From the NCBI GenBank assembly GCA_012963655.1, contig DTVI01000281.1:1-16521 (forward strand): a stretch of 16,521 nucleotides of DNA, written 5' to 3'. Below, one piece after another: positions 7,263-15,491 of the stretch; positions within the stretch are counted from its first letter, which is position 1; each line of letters starts with the position of its first letter. Source of the DNA: Sulfurimonas sp. (GTDB lineage Bacteria; Campylobacterota; Campylobacteria; Campylobacterales; Sulfurimonadaceae). The translations under genes and the position numbers were made by a program. The notes below the pieces were generated by a model. It had not been told where the DNA came from. It saw only the letters and a program-made list of their open reading frames with translations, and did no database searches.

Positions 7263-8669
7263 ATGAAAAAGATATTAATCTTATGTGATGGTAAAACGGG
7301 AAAGCGTTTTGTAGAGCGCGTTGCATGTACCTATACTAGTGAAAATATTTATTATGTTGTGTCTATGGATAAGTTAGATATTCCTAATGCTAAACCTTCC
7401 CAATTTAAATTTTATCAGTTTGACCCTACGAGTTTATATAAGCTTGCTAATCTTTTAAAGATGGAATTTATACAAGTGATTATTTCACTTAAGACCTCTT
7501 TAGATGTTGAAATTAGCATTAAAAACATACGCTCAGTAAAAAGTCAACTTCGTATTGTGACCTTAGACTCCTGGGGATTAGAATTTGAAGACCCTAATAT
7601 GGTGGTGGTTAATACAAATGAGCTACTTTCTTCAAGGCTTTTAGACTATCTGCCTAATGTTCCTGTAATTGCGCAAAATGTAGGAATAGGAGAAGGCGAA
7701 ATCATGGAAGTCCTTGTCCCCTTTGGTAGTTCTTTTGTTTACCGTCATATTGGTGCCTTGGAGCAAAATAATTGGAAGATAGTCGCCATGTATAGAAATC
7801 AAAGACTGATATTACCCTCTCCTAAACGGATGATTCAGCCTAATGATTTGCTTGTTCTTGTAGGCGAACCATCTGTATTAAAAACAGTTTACAGAGCTAT
7901 TAAACGTGAACTTGGTCAATTTCCTGCGCCTTATGGAAGTAACTTGTATTTGTATATTGACATGGCAGTTGAAGAAGAAAATTCCTTACTAAAGCTTATT
8001 AAACGTACGAAATATATACATAGAAATCTAGGCGATAAGCTGTATATACGTGTGGTTAATGCTTCAAATATAGAATTATTAGCAAAAATAAAATCACATC
8101 GAAGTGATGATATTATTATTGACATTGATTATATGTCAAAGGGTTATGAGGATATTATACTGAATGATATGAAGCTTATGGACATTGGTATGGTACTAAT
8201 ATCATCTAAGCTATTTGCTATATCATCCTTACGTGAATGCCTGTACAAAAGTAAGATTCCCATACTTAAGTTATCTAAGAAACCTTTTTCTAAACTCAAA
8301 GAAAGTATAGTTGTTTTAAACAGTAATAAAGACTTAGAAAAAATATCTACTACCATTTTTGATATTTCTTCTCAACTCTCTTTTAATCTTGAATTGTTTG
8401 ATTTTAATGAAGAGTCTAGTGATGAAAAGGCACGTATTAAAGAACATTATGAAAACCTCTCCACCATTTTTTCAAAATCAATCAAGCTTATTTCTGAAGA
8501 AGCTAATCCTATACGATTTTTAAAACAAAAGGAAAACTTTTTATACTGTCTTCCTTTTAGTGAAAAAATACTAGAACGACCCTTATATTCTATATTTTCA
8601 ACAGATACAGAGAAATTGTATCATCGCTTAGGCGATTATCATCAATTTTTCATCCCCACGCAACTTTAA
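7263..8669 (+). CDS. RCK/TrkA-domain protein, COG3400 type, cytoplasmic, function unknown
   Basis: A 468-residue soluble protein with no membrane segment. Residues 1-115 look like an RCK_N/Rossmann domain (ILILCDGKTGKRF at 4-16, a G..G turn and a following Asp at D36). Residues about 138-218 look like RCK_C/TrkA_C: GEGEIMEVLVPFGSSFVYRH then an MIQPNDLLVLVGEP segment (190-203). Residues about 225-345 form a further alpha/beta region, with a helical tail of over 100 residues that I cannot assign. RCK domains normally gate K+ channels or transporters by binding nucleotides or ligands, but no K+ channel gene is beside it; a large MscS-type channel lies two genes downstream. The start has AGGATAG seven bases ahead. 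Similar proteins occur next to aroB in other Campylobacterota as far as I recall. Role unproven. Confidence 0.75.
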   Translation: MKKILILCDGKTGKRFVERVACTYTSENIYYVVSMDKLDIPNAKPSQFKFYQFDPTSLYKLANLLKMEFIQVIISLKTSLDVEISIKNIRSVKSQLRIVTLDSWGLEFEDPNMVVVNTNELLSSRLLDYLPNVPVIAQNVGIGEGEIMEVLVPFGSSFVYRHIGALEQNNWKIVAMYRNQRLILPSPKRMIQPNDLLVLVGEPSVLKTVYRAIKRELGQFPAPYGSNLYLYIDMAVEEENSLLKLIKRTKYIHRNLGDKLYIRVVNASNIELLAKIKSHRSDDIIIDIDYMSKGYEDIILNDMKLMDIGMVLISSKLFAISSLRECLYKSKIPILKLSKKPFSKLKESIVVLNSNKDLEKISTTIFDISSQLSFNLELFDFNEESSDEKARIKEHYENLSTIFSKSIKLISEEANPIRFLKQKENFLYCLPFSEKILERPLYSIFSTDTEKLYHRLGDYHQFFIPTQL

Positions 8670-8671
8670 AA

Positions 8672-8714
8672 GCTAAAAGACAAAATGTAACAATATATCT
8701 ATTTTGTCTTTAGC
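8672..8714 (+). terminator. Hairpin terminator after the RCK gene
   Basis: GCTAAAAGACAAAAT (8672-8686) pairs with ATTTTGTCTTTAGC (8701-8714) with one bulged A and a 14-base loop, two bases after the stop codon. The downstream run is only moderately T-rich, so termination may be partial, or it may be an RNA-stabilising 3' end. It separates the RCK gene from the aroB operon. Confidence 0.6.
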
Positions 8715-8741
8715 ATTTGTAATTTAGCTTCTACCCTTTAC

Positions 8742-8758
8742 CTTCGTCAAAGACGAAG
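8742..8758. promoter_or_regulatory. Small perfect hairpin ahead of aroB
   Basis: CTTCGTC (8742-8748), loop AAA, GACGAAG (8752-8758): a perfect 7-base stem followed by TT and an AT-rich run. It could be a second terminator for the RCK gene or a leader structure for aroB, depending on where transcription starts. A TATTAT sequence at 8764-8769 is a weak -10 candidate for the aroB operon, which would place the hairpin upstream of that promoter and favour the terminator reading. Confidence 0.4.
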
Positions 8759-8796
8759 TTTAGTATTATCATTTAATTAAAAATTATGGATAAATT

Positions 8797-9855
8797 ATGA
8801 AGATAGATATCGCACTTAAAAAAGAAATAGACAACTCTTATGAGGTACATATAGGGACTCTAGAAGATATACATATTGATGCAAAAGTAGCCATCATTAC
8901 TAATCCAAAGGTGAGTGGATTACACCTTCATTATCTTTTATCAAAGCTTTCAGCTAAAGAGATTTACATTATAACGGTTGAAGATGGGGAATCTTTTAAA
9001 ACCTTAGCGACAGTAGAAAAGATTCTTAATAACCTTTTTGAACATAAGTTTAATCGTTCTTCTGTATTGCTTGCCCTTGGTGGTGGTGTTATTGGTGATA
9101 TGACAGGTTTTGCAGCCAGTGTTTATCAAAGAGGTGTTGATTTTATTCAAGTACCTACAACCCTTCTTTCTCAAGTTGATGCAAGTGTTGGTGGTAAAAC
9201 AGGCGTAAATAATAATTATGGCAAAAACCTTATTGGGGCCTTTCATCAGCCACGCGCTGTATATATAGACCCACATTTTTTATCAACACTTGATAAACGT
9301 GAATATTCAGCTGGTATTGCTGAAATAATTAAAATGGCAGTATGTTTTGATAAGGATTTCTTTGAATGGCTAGAAAAGGCTGATTTGCATGATGAAGCAC
9401 AAATCATAACAGCTATTTCGCGTTCGGTAAAGACTAAGGCTATGGTCGTCTCCCAAGATGAAAAAGAAAGAGGTCTTCGTGCTGCTTTAAATTATGGACA
9501 TACCTTTGGACATGTAATTGAAAATGAAACAGCTTATAAGAAGTATGTACATGGCGAAAGTGTTGCTATCGGTATGATGATGGCTAATGAGCTTGCTTCT
9601 AGACTAGGCTTGATGAAGTCAGATGAAGAACAAAGAATTAAAAAACTATTACTTAAATATAAACTTCCTGTTGCTTATGACATTCAAGATACAGAAGCTT
9701 TTTATGAGGCCTTTTTCTTAGATAAAAAAAGCTTAGATTCAAAAATTACTTTTATAGTTCCACATAATATTGGTGGTGTTGAACTTAAAAATGATATCGA
9801 TAAAGACATTGTTATGGATGTTCTAAATACCTACGCAGGGACGGTTCGTGTATAA
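8797..9855 (+). CDS. aroB: 3-dehydroquinate synthase
   Basis: Second shikimate-pathway enzyme: converts DAHP to 3-dehydroquinate using NAD+ and a divalent metal. At 352 residues it has the full family length. Motifs: VEDGESFKTL (61-70), the nucleotide-binding GGGVIGDMTGFAAS (95-108), PTTLLSQVDASVGGKTGVN (120-138), the metal ligands E176 (AEIIK), H235 (NYGHTFGH) and H252 (VHGES), and the nearby catalytic H239. The ribosome-binding site is weak (GGAT seven bases before ATG). It heads a rightward operon; its last 8 bases overlap the GTG start of the mechanosensitive channel gene. Confidence 0.97.
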   Translation: MKIDIALKKEIDNSYEVHIGTLEDIHIDAKVAIITNPKVSGLHLHYLLSKLSAKEIYIITVEDGESFKTLATVEKILNNLFEHKFNRSSVLLALGGGVIGDMTGFAASVYQRGVDFIQVPTTLLSQVDASVGGKTGVNNNYGKNLIGAFHQPRAVYIDPHFLSTLDKREYSAGIAEIIKMAVCFDKDFFEWLEKADLHDEAQIITAISRSVKTKAMVVSQDEKERGLRAALNYGHTFGHVIENETAYKKYVHGESVAIGMMMANELASRLGLMKSDEEQRIKKLLLKYKLPVAYDIQDTEAFYEAFFLDKKSLDSKITFIVPHNIGGVELKNDIDKDIVMDVLNTYAGTVRV

Positions 9856-11482
9856 GTTATTATTTTCCCTTGTTTTATTTTCTTCTTTAGCCTTTGCTGA
9901 AATAGCAGGCGACTTTAATAAGACGCAAGACTATGAAGATGTTGAAATAAATGAACATATTCTTAGACTTGAATCAAATATTGATAAAACACTTAAGGCT
10001 ATGGCAAAAGAGGGCGTTTTATGGCAAAAGTCATATGACTCTTATATTACCTACTTAAATGTGAATAAAGAGATTACAGAGGTACGTAAACAGATTAAAA
10101 AACTTTCAAAATATGGAAGTACCTTTAAGGCTAGAGATGAACTCAATGCCCTTGAAACACGTGAACAAATCTTAGCAGACCAGATTAATCTTCTTCAGGG
10201 TAAAGACAGTGCTCCTTTTAGAGAGCTACTTATCCCTGATGAGATTCCTGAAGCTCCAGAAGTTACTAACCCTATTGCAATTTTTACAGCTCTTTCATAT
10301 ATTAAACTTATTGAAGGAAAGTTAAAAGAATATAAGCAAAGAGAAAATAACCTTAGAGAACATTTGATTTTACTTCGTAAAAAATCACGCTTAACAGCTG
10401 ATCTTTATATCATCAGTAAAGATGAAGAAGATAAAGAAATTTCTTTAGAAGATGTGCATAAGTCAATCGTTTTTGAAGGGGCATTAGAAACGGTTAAAAA
10501 AGCTTCTGTTCTTTATGCTCAGCGTATTGACTCAGTTGAGACACAGGTTCAAAAAGACATTAATGGACAAACATGGAAGCTCTTTAATCTAGGAATTATT
10601 ATCTTAGTACTTTTTGTTGTTTTCTTACTTGCAAAGCTTATTATTAAAAAATATATTACTGATAATGAACGTATTTATATGGCGCATAAGATGCTTACCT
10701 TTATAAATATTTCATTGATTTTTATTATTATTGCTTTTTCTTATATTGATAATGTTTCATATATCATTACTGTACTAGGTTTTGCCTCAGCCGGTATCGC
10801 CATTGCCATGAAAGATTGGTTTATGTCTATGCTGGGTTGGTTTGTCTTACTTGTGAGTGGTTCTGTACATGTAGGTGACAGAATTCGTGTTTTAAAAGAA
10901 GGTGTTGAGTATGTTGGTGATGTTCTTGATATCTCCTTATTGCGTATTACGATTTTAGAAGATATTACACTCACAACATATATGGTAAACCGTAGAGCAG
11001 GGCGTATCATCTTTATCCCAAATAATTATATTTTTACCACTCTTATTGCTAATTATTCTCACGCAACCTTGAAAACAGTATGGGATGGTATAGATATTGT
11101 AACTACCTTTGATTCTAACCATAGAAAAGCCAGTCATATTGCTAAAGAAATAACGCGTAAATATTCTAAGGGATATACAGATATTACCCGTACGCAGTTA
11201 AATAAACTTCGAAACCGTTATAGCTTAAAAAATACGAATGTTGAACCTCGTATCTTTTCATTTATAGAGCCTCATGGTGTTTGTATTAGTGCTTGGTATC
11301 TTACTAATGCTTATGCAACACTCACACTAAGATCAACTATATCTGTTGAAATAGTAGAAGCCTTTAATGAGGCTGACGATATTCAAATAGCTTATCCTAC
11401 ACAAAATATTAATCTAGAGTCGCCGCGAAAACAAGCTGATAGATTGCCTCCTTTTGATGACTCATCTAAAGGACAATGGTAA
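9848..11482 (+). CDS. Large MscS-family mechanosensitive ion channel with periplasmic coiled-coil domain
   Basis: Inner-membrane channel of 544 residues that would release solutes on hypo-osmotic shock. It starts at GTG 9848, inside the aroB 3' end, with AGGGAC upstream. Order: signal peptide (LLFSLVLFSSLAFA, cut near residue 17), a roughly 220-residue charged, helical periplasmic part (about 30-240) with heptad-like stretches, three transmembrane helices (about 246-266, 283-300, 303-322), then the MscS pore and beta domains. The pore helix reads GFASAGIAIAMKDW (311-324), followed by GSVHVGDRIRV (338-348) and FIPNNYIF (389-396), close to the MscS core. It is longer than E. coli MscS (about 286 residues) but shorter than MscK, so it is a mid-size family member with an extra periplasmic domain of unknown task. 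The last base overlaps the mtaB start (TAATG). Confidence 0.92.
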   Translation: MYKLLFSLVLFSSLAFAEIAGDFNKTQDYEDVEINEHILRLESNIDKTLKAMAKEGVLWQKSYDSYITYLNVNKEITEVRKQIKKLSKYGSTFKARDELNALETREQILADQINLLQGKDSAPFRELLIPDEIPEAPEVTNPIAIFTALSYIKLIEGKLKEYKQRENNLREHLILLRKKSRLTADLYIISKDEEDKEISLEDVHKSIVFEGALETVKKASVLYAQRIDSVETQVQKDINGQTWKLFNLGIIILVLFVVFLLAKLIIKKYITDNERIYMAHKMLTFINISLIFIIIAFSYIDNVSYIITVLGFASAGIAIAMKDWFMSMLGWFVLLVSGSVHVGDRIRVLKEGVEYVGDVLDISLLRITILEDITLTTYMVNRRAGRIIFIPNNYIFTTLIANYSHATLKTVWDGIDIVTTFDSNHRKASHIAKEITRKYSKGYTDITRTQLNKLRNRYSLKNTNVEPRIFSFIEPHGVCISAWYLTNAYATLTLRSTISVEIVEAFNEADDIQIAYPTQNINLESPRKQADRLPPFDDSSKGQW

Positions 11483-12732
11483 TGTCTGTTATGCAAAAAG
11501 TCTTTATTAAAACCTTTGGATGTCGTACTAATCTTTTTGACTCTCAAGTGATGCTAGCCCACTTAGAAGATTTTGAAATCACGCAAAATGAAGATGAGGC
11601 TGATATCGTTATTGTAAACTCATGTACTGTAACTAACGGAGCAGATTCAGGTGTTCGTGGATATGTTAATTCTGCTAATAAAAAAGGTGCGAAGGTTTAC
11701 CTTACAGGATGTGGTGCACATACTAAGGGTGAATCCTTATTTGAAGGTGAAAAGGTTTTTGGTGTTTTTGGACAGTCTGAAAAGGCAAAGATAAATGAAC
11801 TTTTAAAAGAAAAAGAACGTTTTTATCAAATTGGGGACCTTGACTTCATAGATGACACTGTAGTAGAAGAATTTGTAGGTAAGTCTCGCGCTTTTATTAA
11901 GGTTCAAGAGGGATGCAATTTTAGATGTTCTTATTGTATTATTCCCTTTGTTCGCGGAGATGCAAGATCTCATGACGAAGAAAAAATATTAGAACAGATT
12001 ACACGTTTAGCTGCAAATGGATTTGGTGAGTTTATCTTAACAGGAACAAATGTAGGTTCATACGGGCAGGGTGTAAAACGTACTATGGCAGGTCTTTTAA
12101 AGAAAATATCCTTAATTAAGGGTGTGCGTCGTATACGTATTGGAAGTATGGAACCTATACAAATTACAGATGAGTTTAAAGAACTCTTAGGTGAGCCTTG
12201 GTTAGAAAAACACTTACATATAGCCATTCAGCATTCTTCTCAAGAGATGTTAAATATAATGAACAGACGAAATAATGTACACACCGATATAGAACTTATA
12301 AATGAACTTCATGATAAGGGTTTTGCTGTTGGTACGGACTTTATTGTAGGTCATCCAGGTGAAACAGATGCTCTTTGGAACGAGGCTATGGCTAATCTAA
12401 AGAAGATGCCACTAACACATATACATGCCTTTACATATTCTAAACGTGATGGAACGCCTTCAGCAACAATGAAGGGTGATATTAATGGTTTGATTTCAAA
12501 GGCTAGAATGGCCGAACTTACTTCTTTAATAGATGCAAATAATCTTTTATTTAGACAAAACCATAAGGTTCCTTTAGAAGTCTTGGTTGAAAATGAAAAA
12601 GAAGGTATTTATACAGGTCTGGATCAATTTTTTAACCGTATAGAAATTGAATGTAAGTATGATCTTGCTGGGAACTGGATAACAATAGAAGATTATGAGA
12701 TAAAAGAAGATAACAATTATGCTAAACTCTAA
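11482..12732 (+). CDS. mtaB: tRNA (t6A37) methylthiotransferase
   Basis: Radical SAM enzyme with two 4Fe-4S clusters that converts t6A to ms2t6A at position 37 of ANN-decoding tRNAs. Numbered from ATG 11482 (416 residues), the N-terminal UPF0004 cluster cysteines are C14 (KTFGCRTN), C48 (NSCTVTNGAD) and C77 (LTGCGAHT), and the radical SAM cysteines are C145, C149 and C152 (GCNFRCSYC). NSCTVTN and TGCGAHT fit MtaB better than MiaB or RimO. In-frame ATGs exist at 11476, 11482 and 11491. I chose 11482 because AAAGGAC lies at the right distance and it overlaps the preceding stop as TAATG; 11476 is too close to that site. The 3' end overlaps the next gene by 14 bases. Confidence 0.93.
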   Translation: MSVMQKVFIKTFGCRTNLFDSQVMLAHLEDFEITQNEDEADIVIVNSCTVTNGADSGVRGYVNSANKKGAKVYLTGCGAHTKGESLFEGEKVFGVFGQSEKAKINELLKEKERFYQIGDLDFIDDTVVEEFVGKSRAFIKVQEGCNFRCSYCIIPFVRGDARSHDEEKILEQITRLAANGFGEFILTGTNVGSYGQGVKRTMAGLLKKISLIKGVRRIRIGSMEPIQITDEFKELLGEPWLEKHLHIAIQHSSQEMLNIMNRRNNVHTDIELINELHDKGFAVGTDFIVGHPGETDALWNEAMANLKKMPLTHIHAFTYSKRDGTPSATMKGDINGLISKARMAELTSLIDANNLLFRQNHKVPLEVLVENEKEGIYTGLDQFFNRIEIECKYDLAGNWITIEDYEIKEDNNYAKL

Positions 12733-14356
12733 GACAAATAGATGGATATTATATTTCTCAGCTGGTGTCCTTTTTGGGCTCTTTCTTTTTGCTATATTAA
12801 GAGATAGCTCAACGCCTATTACCCTAGAGCAAACCGAAGACTTACTGGATAAAGATCTTATTCAACGTGCTGTCTTAGCAGATGATAGAGTATATTTAAT
12901 AACGTCTGAGGCAACGTACAGAATCCCTACTGTCCTTATTGATAAGTATATGTTTTCTAAGGTACCTGTTGAAACAGGTTCAGGAAATTACGCCGTTCAA
13001 ATACTTATGTTTTTAACCCTAGCTCTTATCATAGGTGGATTCATTTATCGTTTTTCTTTAAAAGAAAATGCAGCTTCTACTGTGGCCCCTTCTGCCTCTA
13101 CTTCTGGTGTAGGTTTAAGTGAACCTATAACGCCTTCACATTCTAGTATCACCTTTAAAGATGTGGGTGGAATTGAAGATGTTAAAGTAGAATTAGAAGA
13201 AATTATCGACTTTTTACGTCATCCCAAAAAGTATAAGAATTTTGGAGCCAAAATGCCACGTGGGGTTTTATTAGTGGGACCTCCAGGTGTTGGTAAAACA
13301 ATGATTGCCAAGGCCGTTGCTGGAGAAGCAGGTGTTCCTTTTTATTACCAATCAGGTGCTTCTTTTGTACAAATTTATGTGGGAATGGGCGCTAAACGTG
13401 TTAGAGAACTTTTTGTTCAAGCAAAGAGAAATGCTCCCAGTATTATTTTTATAGATGAGATTGATGCTGTTGGTCGTGCTCGTGGGGCTAATAGAAATGA
13501 TGAAAGAGAATCAACGCTTAATCAACTTCTAACAGAGATGGATGGATTTGAAGATTCATCAGGCGTTGTTGTTGTCGCTGCAACAAACAAGATAGAGGTC
13601 TTAGACTCAGCGCTTCTTCGTTCAGGTCGTTTTGATAGACGTATCTTTGTTGACCTTCCAAATATCAGTGAAAGAAAAGCCATCTTAGATAAGTATTTTG
13701 AAAAGATGATACATGAGGTTGATACGAAAGAGATAGCAAAAATGACTATTGGTTTTAATGGTGCCTCTTTAGCCACCCTTGTAAATGAATCAGCCTTAGA
13801 AGCCCTAAGAAGAAACAGACATAATATTTCCATGGATGAAGTCGTAGCGGTTAAAGATAAGGTGATTTTTGGAAAGAAAAAAGTAAAGTCATATTCAGAT
13901 AAAGAAAAAAGCCTTCAAGCACTTTATCAATCAGCTAAGGCTCTATCGGCTTACTGGTTTGAAGTGCCTTTTGAAAAATTTACTATGATAAATGATGGAC
14001 TTAGACCTTATGATGTTGACCTAGTAACTAAGCATAAACTTCTTTCTTATATTAAGGTTATGCTCTCAGGTATGGCCATTTGTGAGATCCATTATGGGGA
14101 ACATTCTACTAATGTTGAACAAGATTTAAAAGAAGTTAAAAAGATTGTTGAACTTGTTCTAGAAAATTATGGAATGGGTGAACAGATTATCCCTAATGCT
14201 AAGGATAATATCCATCTTATTAATAAGCTATACGCCGAAACAAAAGAGTTCCTTTCAGGTATGCAAGTTCAAATACAAGCCCTGCAAGTAGAACTTATAG
14301 AAAAAGAGCAAATCACAAAAGAGCAAATCAAGAAAGTGATGGATGAAGTTTTATAG
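12719..14356 (+). CDS. FtsH-like membrane AAA+ ATPase with degenerate protease site
   Basis: A 545-residue protein with FtsH architecture: helix about 9-26, a short periplasmic segment (30-90), helix about 92-111, a Ser/Thr/Pro-rich linker, then an AAA domain. ATPase motifs are complete: Walker A GPPGVGKT (187-194), Walker B IIFIDEID (242-249), pore loop YVG (220-222), ATN sensor (288-290) and arginine fingers in GRFDRR (303-308). Where FtsH carries HEAGH this protein reads QSAKA (404-408), so both zinc histidines and the catalytic Glu are gone, although D469 sits where the third zinc ligand is expected. It should hydrolyse ATP and unfold or remodel membrane proteins but not cut them. It is not the housekeeping FtsH. 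It overlaps mtaB by 14 bases and bioV-like by 14 bases. Helicobacter has an FtsH paralogue in the same gene context. Confidence 0.9.
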   Translation: MLNSKTNRWILYFSAGVLFGLFLFAILRDSSTPITLEQTEDLLDKDLIQRAVLADDRVYLITSEATYRIPTVLIDKYMFSKVPVETGSGNYAVQILMFLTLALIIGGFIYRFSLKENAASTVAPSASTSGVGLSEPITPSHSSITFKDVGGIEDVKVELEEIIDFLRHPKKYKNFGAKMPRGVLLVGPPGVGKTMIAKAVAGEAGVPFYYQSGASFVQIYVGMGAKRVRELFVQAKRNAPSIIFIDEIDAVGRARGANRNDERESTLNQLLTEMDGFEDSSGVVVVAATNKIEVLDSALLRSGRFDRRIFVDLPNISERKAILDKYFEKMIHEVDTKEIAKMTIGFNGASLATLVNESALEALRRNRHNISMDEVVAVKDKVIFGKKKVKSYSDKEKSLQALYQSAKALSAYWFEVPFEKFTMINDGLRPYDVDLVTKHKLLSYIKVMLSGMAICEIHYGEHSTNVEQDLKEVKKIVELVLENYGMGEQIIPNAKDNIHLINKLYAETKEFLSGMQVQIQALQVELIEKEQITKEQIKKVMDEVL

Positions 14357-14861
14357 TGGTTTTTGTCTGTGTAATGACAAGCAACTTTTTTCGCAGTATA
14401 TAAAAGACACTGAATATACTATTGCAGGTTTCTCATATGGTGCAATAAAGGCCTTTGAAGAAGCAAAGACTACAAAAACAAGAGTAGATACTTTACAACT
14501 GTTTTCTCCCGCTTTTTTTCAAGATAAAACAGATAAATTCATACGTATGCAAAACATGTATTTTGCAAAAGATAAAGAAGCATATTATGAAAACTTCCAT
14601 AAGTCTATCTTTTTACCTGCTTCTATTGATAAAAGGGTCTTACATCAAGATGGATCAGCTCAGGAGTTAGAAGACCTTCTTAGTTTTATATGGAAGGCAG
14701 ATGAGTTAAAAGCCTTACAAGACAAAGGTATAAAGATAGAAGTCTATCTTGGATCTGAGGATAAGATTATTAATGCAGATAATGCAAAAGAATATTTCTT
14801 ACCTTATGCAGATACTTACATGATAAATGGCGCAGGTCATACACTAAACATTGGAGAATAA
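14343..14861 (+). CDS. bioV: BioV-like pimeloyl-ACP methyl ester esterase (short alpha/beta hydrolase)
   Basis: A 172-residue alpha/beta hydrolase. The nucleophile elbow is GFSYG with S31; probable acid D140 (YLGSEDKI) and H166 (NGAGHT) complete a catalytic triad. The protein starts just before the elbow, so it lacks most N-terminal strands of a normal hydrolase such as BioH (about 256 residues). That small size, the sequence style and the position after an FtsH paralogue match BioV, the Helicobacter enzyme that frees pimeloyl-ACP from its methyl ester to start biotin-ring assembly. The ATG at 14343 lies inside the AAA gene's 3' end (14-base overlap), so translation is likely coupled. No other biotin genes are in the window. 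Hydrolase fold is firm; the pimeloyl-ester role is inferred from likeness and context. Confidence 0.75.
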   Translation: MKFYSGFCLCNDKQLFSQYIKDTEYTIAGFSYGAIKAFEEAKTTKTRVDTLQLFSPAFFQDKTDKFIRMQNMYFAKDKEAYYENFHKSIFLPASIDKRVLHQDGSAQELEDLLSFIWKADELKALQDKGIKIEVYLGSEDKIINADNAKEYFLPYADTYMINGAGHTLNIGE

Positions 14862-14863
14862 TT

Positions 14864-15397
14864 ATGAGTGAAATTAAAATTGGAGTCATTACAGCCTCAG
14901 ACAGAGCTAGTGCAGGGATATATGAAGATATTTCTGGTGTAGCAATTCAAGATACTATGAAAGACTACTTATCTTCAGACTTTGATATTGTATATAGATG
15001 TATACCTGATGAACAAGCTGAAATAGAAAAGACTATGATTGAGCTTTGTGACACTGAAGGGTGTTGTTTAGTGGTAACAACAGGGGGAACAGGTCCAGCA
15101 CTTAGAGATGTTACTCCTGAGGCTACTGAAAATGTATGTGAGAAGATGATGCCAGGCTTTGGTGAACTAATGCGTCAAGAGTCTTTAAAGTTTGTACCAA
15201 CGGCTATCTTATCTCGTCAAACTGCGGGAATACGTGGAAAATCACTTATCATCAATCTTCCAGGTAAGCCTAAGTCTATTCGTGAATGTTTAGATGCTGT
15301 TTTCCCTGCTGTTCCTTATTGTATAGACTTACTTGAAGGACCATTTTTAGAATGTAATGAAGATGTTATTAAACCTTTTAGACCAAAAGCTAAATAG
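14864..15397 (+). CDS. mogA: Molybdopterin adenylyltransferase
   Basis: Activates molybdopterin by adenylation (MPT-AMP) before molybdenum insertion in molybdenum cofactor synthesis. At 177 residues it matches single-domain MogA proteins. It opens with KIGVITASDRASAGIYED, and carries the substrate-binding TTGGTGP (72-78) with D82 and E86 in RDVTPEA, then GIRGKSLIINLPGKPKSI (122-139). A good ribosome-binding site, GGAG at 14853-14856, lies seven bases before the ATG, inside the preceding gene; the gap between the two genes is 2 bases. It is the last gene of the aroB operon and is followed by three hairpins. MoaB-type proteins have a similar fold, but the length and the GIRGKSLIINLPGKP segment favour MogA. 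Confidence 0.92.
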   Translation: MSEIKIGVITASDRASAGIYEDISGVAIQDTMKDYLSSDFDIVYRCIPDEQAEIEKTMIELCDTEGCCLVVTTGGTGPALRDVTPEATENVCEKMMPGFGELMRQESLKFVPTAILSRQTAGIRGKSLIINLPGKPKSIRECLDAVFPAVPYCIDLLEGPFLECNEDVIKPFRPKAK

Positions 15398-15401
15398 CTT
15401 T

Positions 15402-15432
15402 TTTGAGAAAACAAAGGTAGAGTGTTCTCAAA
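15402..15432 (+). terminator. Stem-loop just after mogA
   Basis: TTTGAGAA (15402-15409) pairs perfectly with TTCTCAAA (15425-15432) around a 15-base loop, directly after the mogA stop. The stem is AU-rich and has no T tract behind it, so it is a weak terminator candidate or an mRNA 3'-end structure. Confidence 0.35.
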
Positions 15433-15450
15433 TGAATCAATACCAAGGTT

Positions 15451-15489
15451 TTGTACTTCAGTGATGCTATGCATTCACTTCTAGTACAA
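15451..15489. other. Two-tier hairpin in the mogA-xth convergent gap
   Basis: The outer stem TTGTACT (15451-15457) pairs with AGTACAA (15483-15489). An inner stem GTGATGC (15461-15467) pairs with GCATTCAC (15471-15478) with one bulged base and a 3-base loop. The two stems are joined by small unpaired bulges, giving one long interrupted hairpin. No T tract follows immediately. It may be part of a compound terminator, an RNA-processing site or a small repeat; nothing shows which. Confidence 0.4.
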
Positions 15490-15491
15490 GC

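Noticed and set aside
13522..13833. 103-codon antisense open frame inside the FtsH-like gene
   Set aside because: It mirrors the conserved AAA coding sequence and shows no protein features of its own.
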